NCBI GenBank assembly: GCA_027487485.1
Contig: JAIYDN010000027.1
Span: 1-64,000 of the forward strand
DNA length: 64,000 nucleotides
Direction: 5' to 3'
From: Planctomycetaceae bacterium
Lineage (GTDB): Bacteria; Planctomycetota; Planctomycetia; Pirellulales; Pirellulaceae
A program made the translations under genes and the position numbers. The notes under the pieces were generated by a model that had not been told where the DNA came from, made no database searches, and saw nothing but the letters and a program-made list of their open reading frames with translations. Shown one piece after another: positions 61,992-64,000 of this stretch (position 1 is its first letter; each line of letters begins with the position of its first letter).

Positions 61992-63266
61992 ATGCATCTT
62001 CAAGGAAGCGAAATATACTTAACAACTCGAATACTCCTTGTACCCATCGAACCAGAAAAGCGTCCTGTGACCGTCCTTCGTCAAATTATCCTTCAATCTC
62101 AAAACAAACGCTCCTTCTCAGGTCACCATCCCTGGATCTTGGCTAGTTCCATCATTGAGCCCGCTTCGACGCCGGCGGTGGGGGAGCAAGTGGACCTGGT
62201 GAACTACGAAACCAAGTGGATCGGTCGAGGATTGTACAACCCGAACAGCCGTATTCGCGTTCGTATGTTCACCTGGGACTCCGGTGAATTCATTACGAAG
62301 GAGCTGATTCAAAGGCGGCTCGACCGAGCGATCCAGCTGCGAAGTCGGCTTGCCAACGGCTCCCATCAGCAAGCGTTGCGGATTGTATTCAGCGAAGCGG
62401 ACCAGTTGAGCGGGCTGGTAGTTGATAAGTACGCGGAACATTTGGTGATCCAGCTAACCTCAGCGGCCTTGATGCCATTCTTGGATTGTATTGTCGAACG
62501 GTTGTTTCATCATTACCGTCCTTTAAGTATCTCCTTGCAGGTAGAGGAGCGGACCGCAAAGAGCGAAGGGATGCAACCCGAAAGTCGTTTTCTGATTGGT
62601 CAGCCGCCCGAAGAACCGGTTTTGATTGAAGAGAATGGACTCCAATGGCATGTTGACCTGAAAGATGGACAAAAGACAGGCACGTATCTGGATCAAAGAG
62701 ATAATCGCCTTGCCGCAGCACGTTGGACGCAACCTGATGCCCGAGTTTTGGATGTGTGTTGCTATGTGGGTGGCTTCTCGCTGACGATCGCGAAGCATTG
62801 CAAGACGTCGGAAATCATCGCCGTGGACAGTAGCGAGCGGGCTCTTGATTCTGCAAGACGGCATGCCAGTTTGAACCAGTTGGAAGGTCGCATTACTTGG
62901 GAGCAGGCTGATTTCTTTGATTCCCTTTCGCGAAAATTGGATGCGCAAGAGCGATTTGATACCATCGTCTTGGATCCTCCGCGATTGGCGGGCTCACGCG
63001 ACCATATTCAAAGGGCTCTGGGCGCGTACCATAAACTAAATTACCTGGCGATGCGTATGTTGAATCCAGGTGGCACGCTTGTTACGTGCAGCTGTTCCGG
63101 ACGAGTGTCCCGAGAAGATTTTCGTGACATGCTTCGTGGGGTGAGTACGCGTGTAAACCGCGAAGTGCAAATTCTAGAAGAACGCGGGGCCGCGCCAGAT
63201 CATCCAAGTTGCATGTCATGCCCCGAAACCGACTACCTGAAGTGCATCGTCGCCCGCGTGCTTTAA
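61992..63266 (+). CDS. RlmI-type 23S rRNA cytosine methyltransferase
   Basis: About 424 residues from ATG 61992 (the frame is open upstream to 61899). A PUA-like N-terminal part (HPWILASSIIEPA, GLYNPNSRIRVRMFTWD) is followed by the RlmI pattern EADQLSGLVVDKYAEHLVIQ, EENGLQWHVDLKDGQKTGTY and a Rossmann MTase with DVCCYVGGFSLTIAKHC, DPPRLAGSRDH and CSCSGRVSREDF. It uses SAM to make m5C1962 in E. coli; target here inferred. Confidence 0.85.
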   Translation: MHLQGSEIYLTTRILLVPIEPEKRPVTVLRQIILQSQNKRSFSGHHPWILASSIIEPASTPAVGEQVDLVNYETKWIGRGLYNPNSRIRVRMFTWDSGEFITKELIQRRLDRAIQLRSRLANGSHQQALRIVFSEADQLSGLVVDKYAEHLVIQLTSAALMPFLDCIVERLFHHYRPLSISLQVEERTAKSEGMQPESRFLIGQPPEEPVLIEENGLQWHVDLKDGQKTGTYLDQRDNRLAAARWTQPDARVLDVCCYVGGFSLTIAKHCKTSEIIAVDSSERALDSARRHASLNQLEGRITWEQADFFDSLSRKLDAQERFDTIVLDPPRLAGSRDHIQRALGAYHKLNYLAMRMLNPGGTLVTCSCSGRVSREDFRDMLRGVSTRVNREVQILEERGAAPDHPSCMSCPETDYLKCIVARVL

Positions 63267-63356
63267 GGAATTGAACATTGTAGCGCATTTGTCCTCAACT
63301 GCTCGGAACCGCCAAGCCACCCCCAGCGACGCCAGTAAACATCCGAATGCAAAGCA

Positions 63357-64000
63357 TCATCCTGTCGTTTTCGACAAGCGTCTCACCCAACGATAGCTCC
63401 AATCTAACGGCTTTAGCCCGAGCAAAAGCAGGATTAGTAGTTTGGGCATATAAACAGGTGACTTTTCGTACGTGGAACGCACGGTTTCGTCGTGACACCA
63501 ATAGTGCATGGTGGTTGCGGGGGTCAGTTGGATACGCCACCATTTTTGGATCGATCCAACACGACGTAACGTCGGAGATTGCCCCAGCCACTGTGCAAGT
63601 CGGTCGCAATAAGGAAACATTTCAACCGGATAAATTGCGTTTCGGTTGAGTTTCGAGAATCGCTTTTGATTCTGAAGCTCGTCGGTCGCATGTTGCGGAA
63701 CCATGTCCGAAGGCAAAGCAATCCTACCGCTCAGAAGTGAGCCCACGCATCGTGCTTGCAATTCACTGATCGAAGGAATATTACCGATGATGGGTCTTGC
63801 AAAGCCCACCAAAAAGAGATTCGATGCATGGATATGAGTCATGCCAAGATAAAAGTCTTTTAGTGCGATTTGTCCTTGAGTTAGATTCTCCAGCGTAGAA
63901 CGGTAGCCGATCGATGGCACAAGAAGCGTTGCGTTGACCTCTGTTTTCTCATCCGTTTCAAAGGATTTGCAAACACGGAAGCTAGAGTCAGTCGACGGTC
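63357..64000 (-). CDS. Flavin-containing monooxygenase, C-terminal part (runs off right edge)
   Basis: The frame is open to the window edge; the visible part is about 214 residues. NATLLVPSIGYR is in place of the family ATGY motif region, and FARPIIGNIPSISELQARCV followed by LLSGRIALPS is a close match for the C-terminal signature of FMO-type enzymes. The FAD- and NADPH-binding N terminus lies beyond the window. The stop is TGA at 63357-63359. Confidence 0.75.
   Translation of the reverse strand, partial: PSTDSSFRVCKSFETDEKTEVNATLLVPSIGYRSTLENLTQGQIALKDFYLGMTHIHASNLFLVGFARPIIGNIPSISELQARCVGSLLSGRIALPSDMVPQHATDELQNQKRFSKLNRNAIYPVEMFPYCDRLAQWLGQSPTLRRVGSIQKWWRIQLTPATTMHYWCHDETVRSTYEKSPVYMPKLLILLLLGLKPLDWSYRWVRRLSKTTG

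Overview
The window suggests a planctomycete of the Pirellulaceae type (Rhodopirellula/Pirellula-like) carrying an integrated tailed phage. The host assignment rests on several families typical of that group: a PVC-type small basic 'signature' protein, a DUF1559 prepilin-like protein, an SHD1 (SLA1 homology 1) secreted protein, DUF4332 and DUF4254 proteins, GTP-dependent PEP carboxykinase, and scattered REP-like palindromes between genes. The assignment is inference from gene families; no 16S gene is present.

Positions 1 to about 29,290 are a siphovirus-like prophage on the + strand, ending at the 3' end of a tRNA-Phe gene (29,293-29,365, minus strand). The left end lies outside the window. 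The layout is: a tyrosine recombinase that looks like an integron integrase (IntI type, including the IntI-specific extra segment); a primase/SF3 helicase; an AT-rich block flanked by CGTCCTAG repeats that looks like a replication origin; two small DNA-binding-type proteins; a run of six membrane- or envelope-type genes around a papain-fold cysteine peptidase (possibly a lysis cassette); small and large terminase; head-joining protein; portal; a fused prohead protease-major capsid protein; decoration protein; a terminator; a fibre-like cassette; head-tail connectors; tail tube; tail chaperones with a probable -1 programmed frameshift on a nine-A run ending exactly at the tape measure start; tape measure; and tail-tip/fibre genes. 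No repressor/Cro pair and no left attachment site are visible, so the control region is probably left of position 1.

From 29,293 to the end the window is host chromosome. A cyclase-toroid secreted protein, a membrane protein and the PVC signature protein come first, then a pilin-like protein and an M16 peptidase. Central carbon genes follow: pyruvate carboxylase (pyc) and GTP-PEP carboxykinase (pckG), which together would allow pyruvate to oxaloacetate to PEP. Between and after them are an orphan membrane-fusion protein, a metallophosphoesterase, a DUF4254 protein and an SMC/YhaN-like protein with a degenerate P-loop.

The last part holds ThuA-like and uppS genes, a low-complexity SHD1 protein, a haem-c-type sensor kinase, a purM-nrdR-gmd-DUF502 run, an RluD-type pseudouridine synthase, a TPR-like membrane protein, an RlmI-type methyltransferase and the C-terminal part of a flavin monooxygenase running off the right edge. 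Intergenic regions here are rich in perfect hairpins and repeats (40.9-41.9, 49.7-49.8, 50.5-50.65 and 52.6-52.7 kb).
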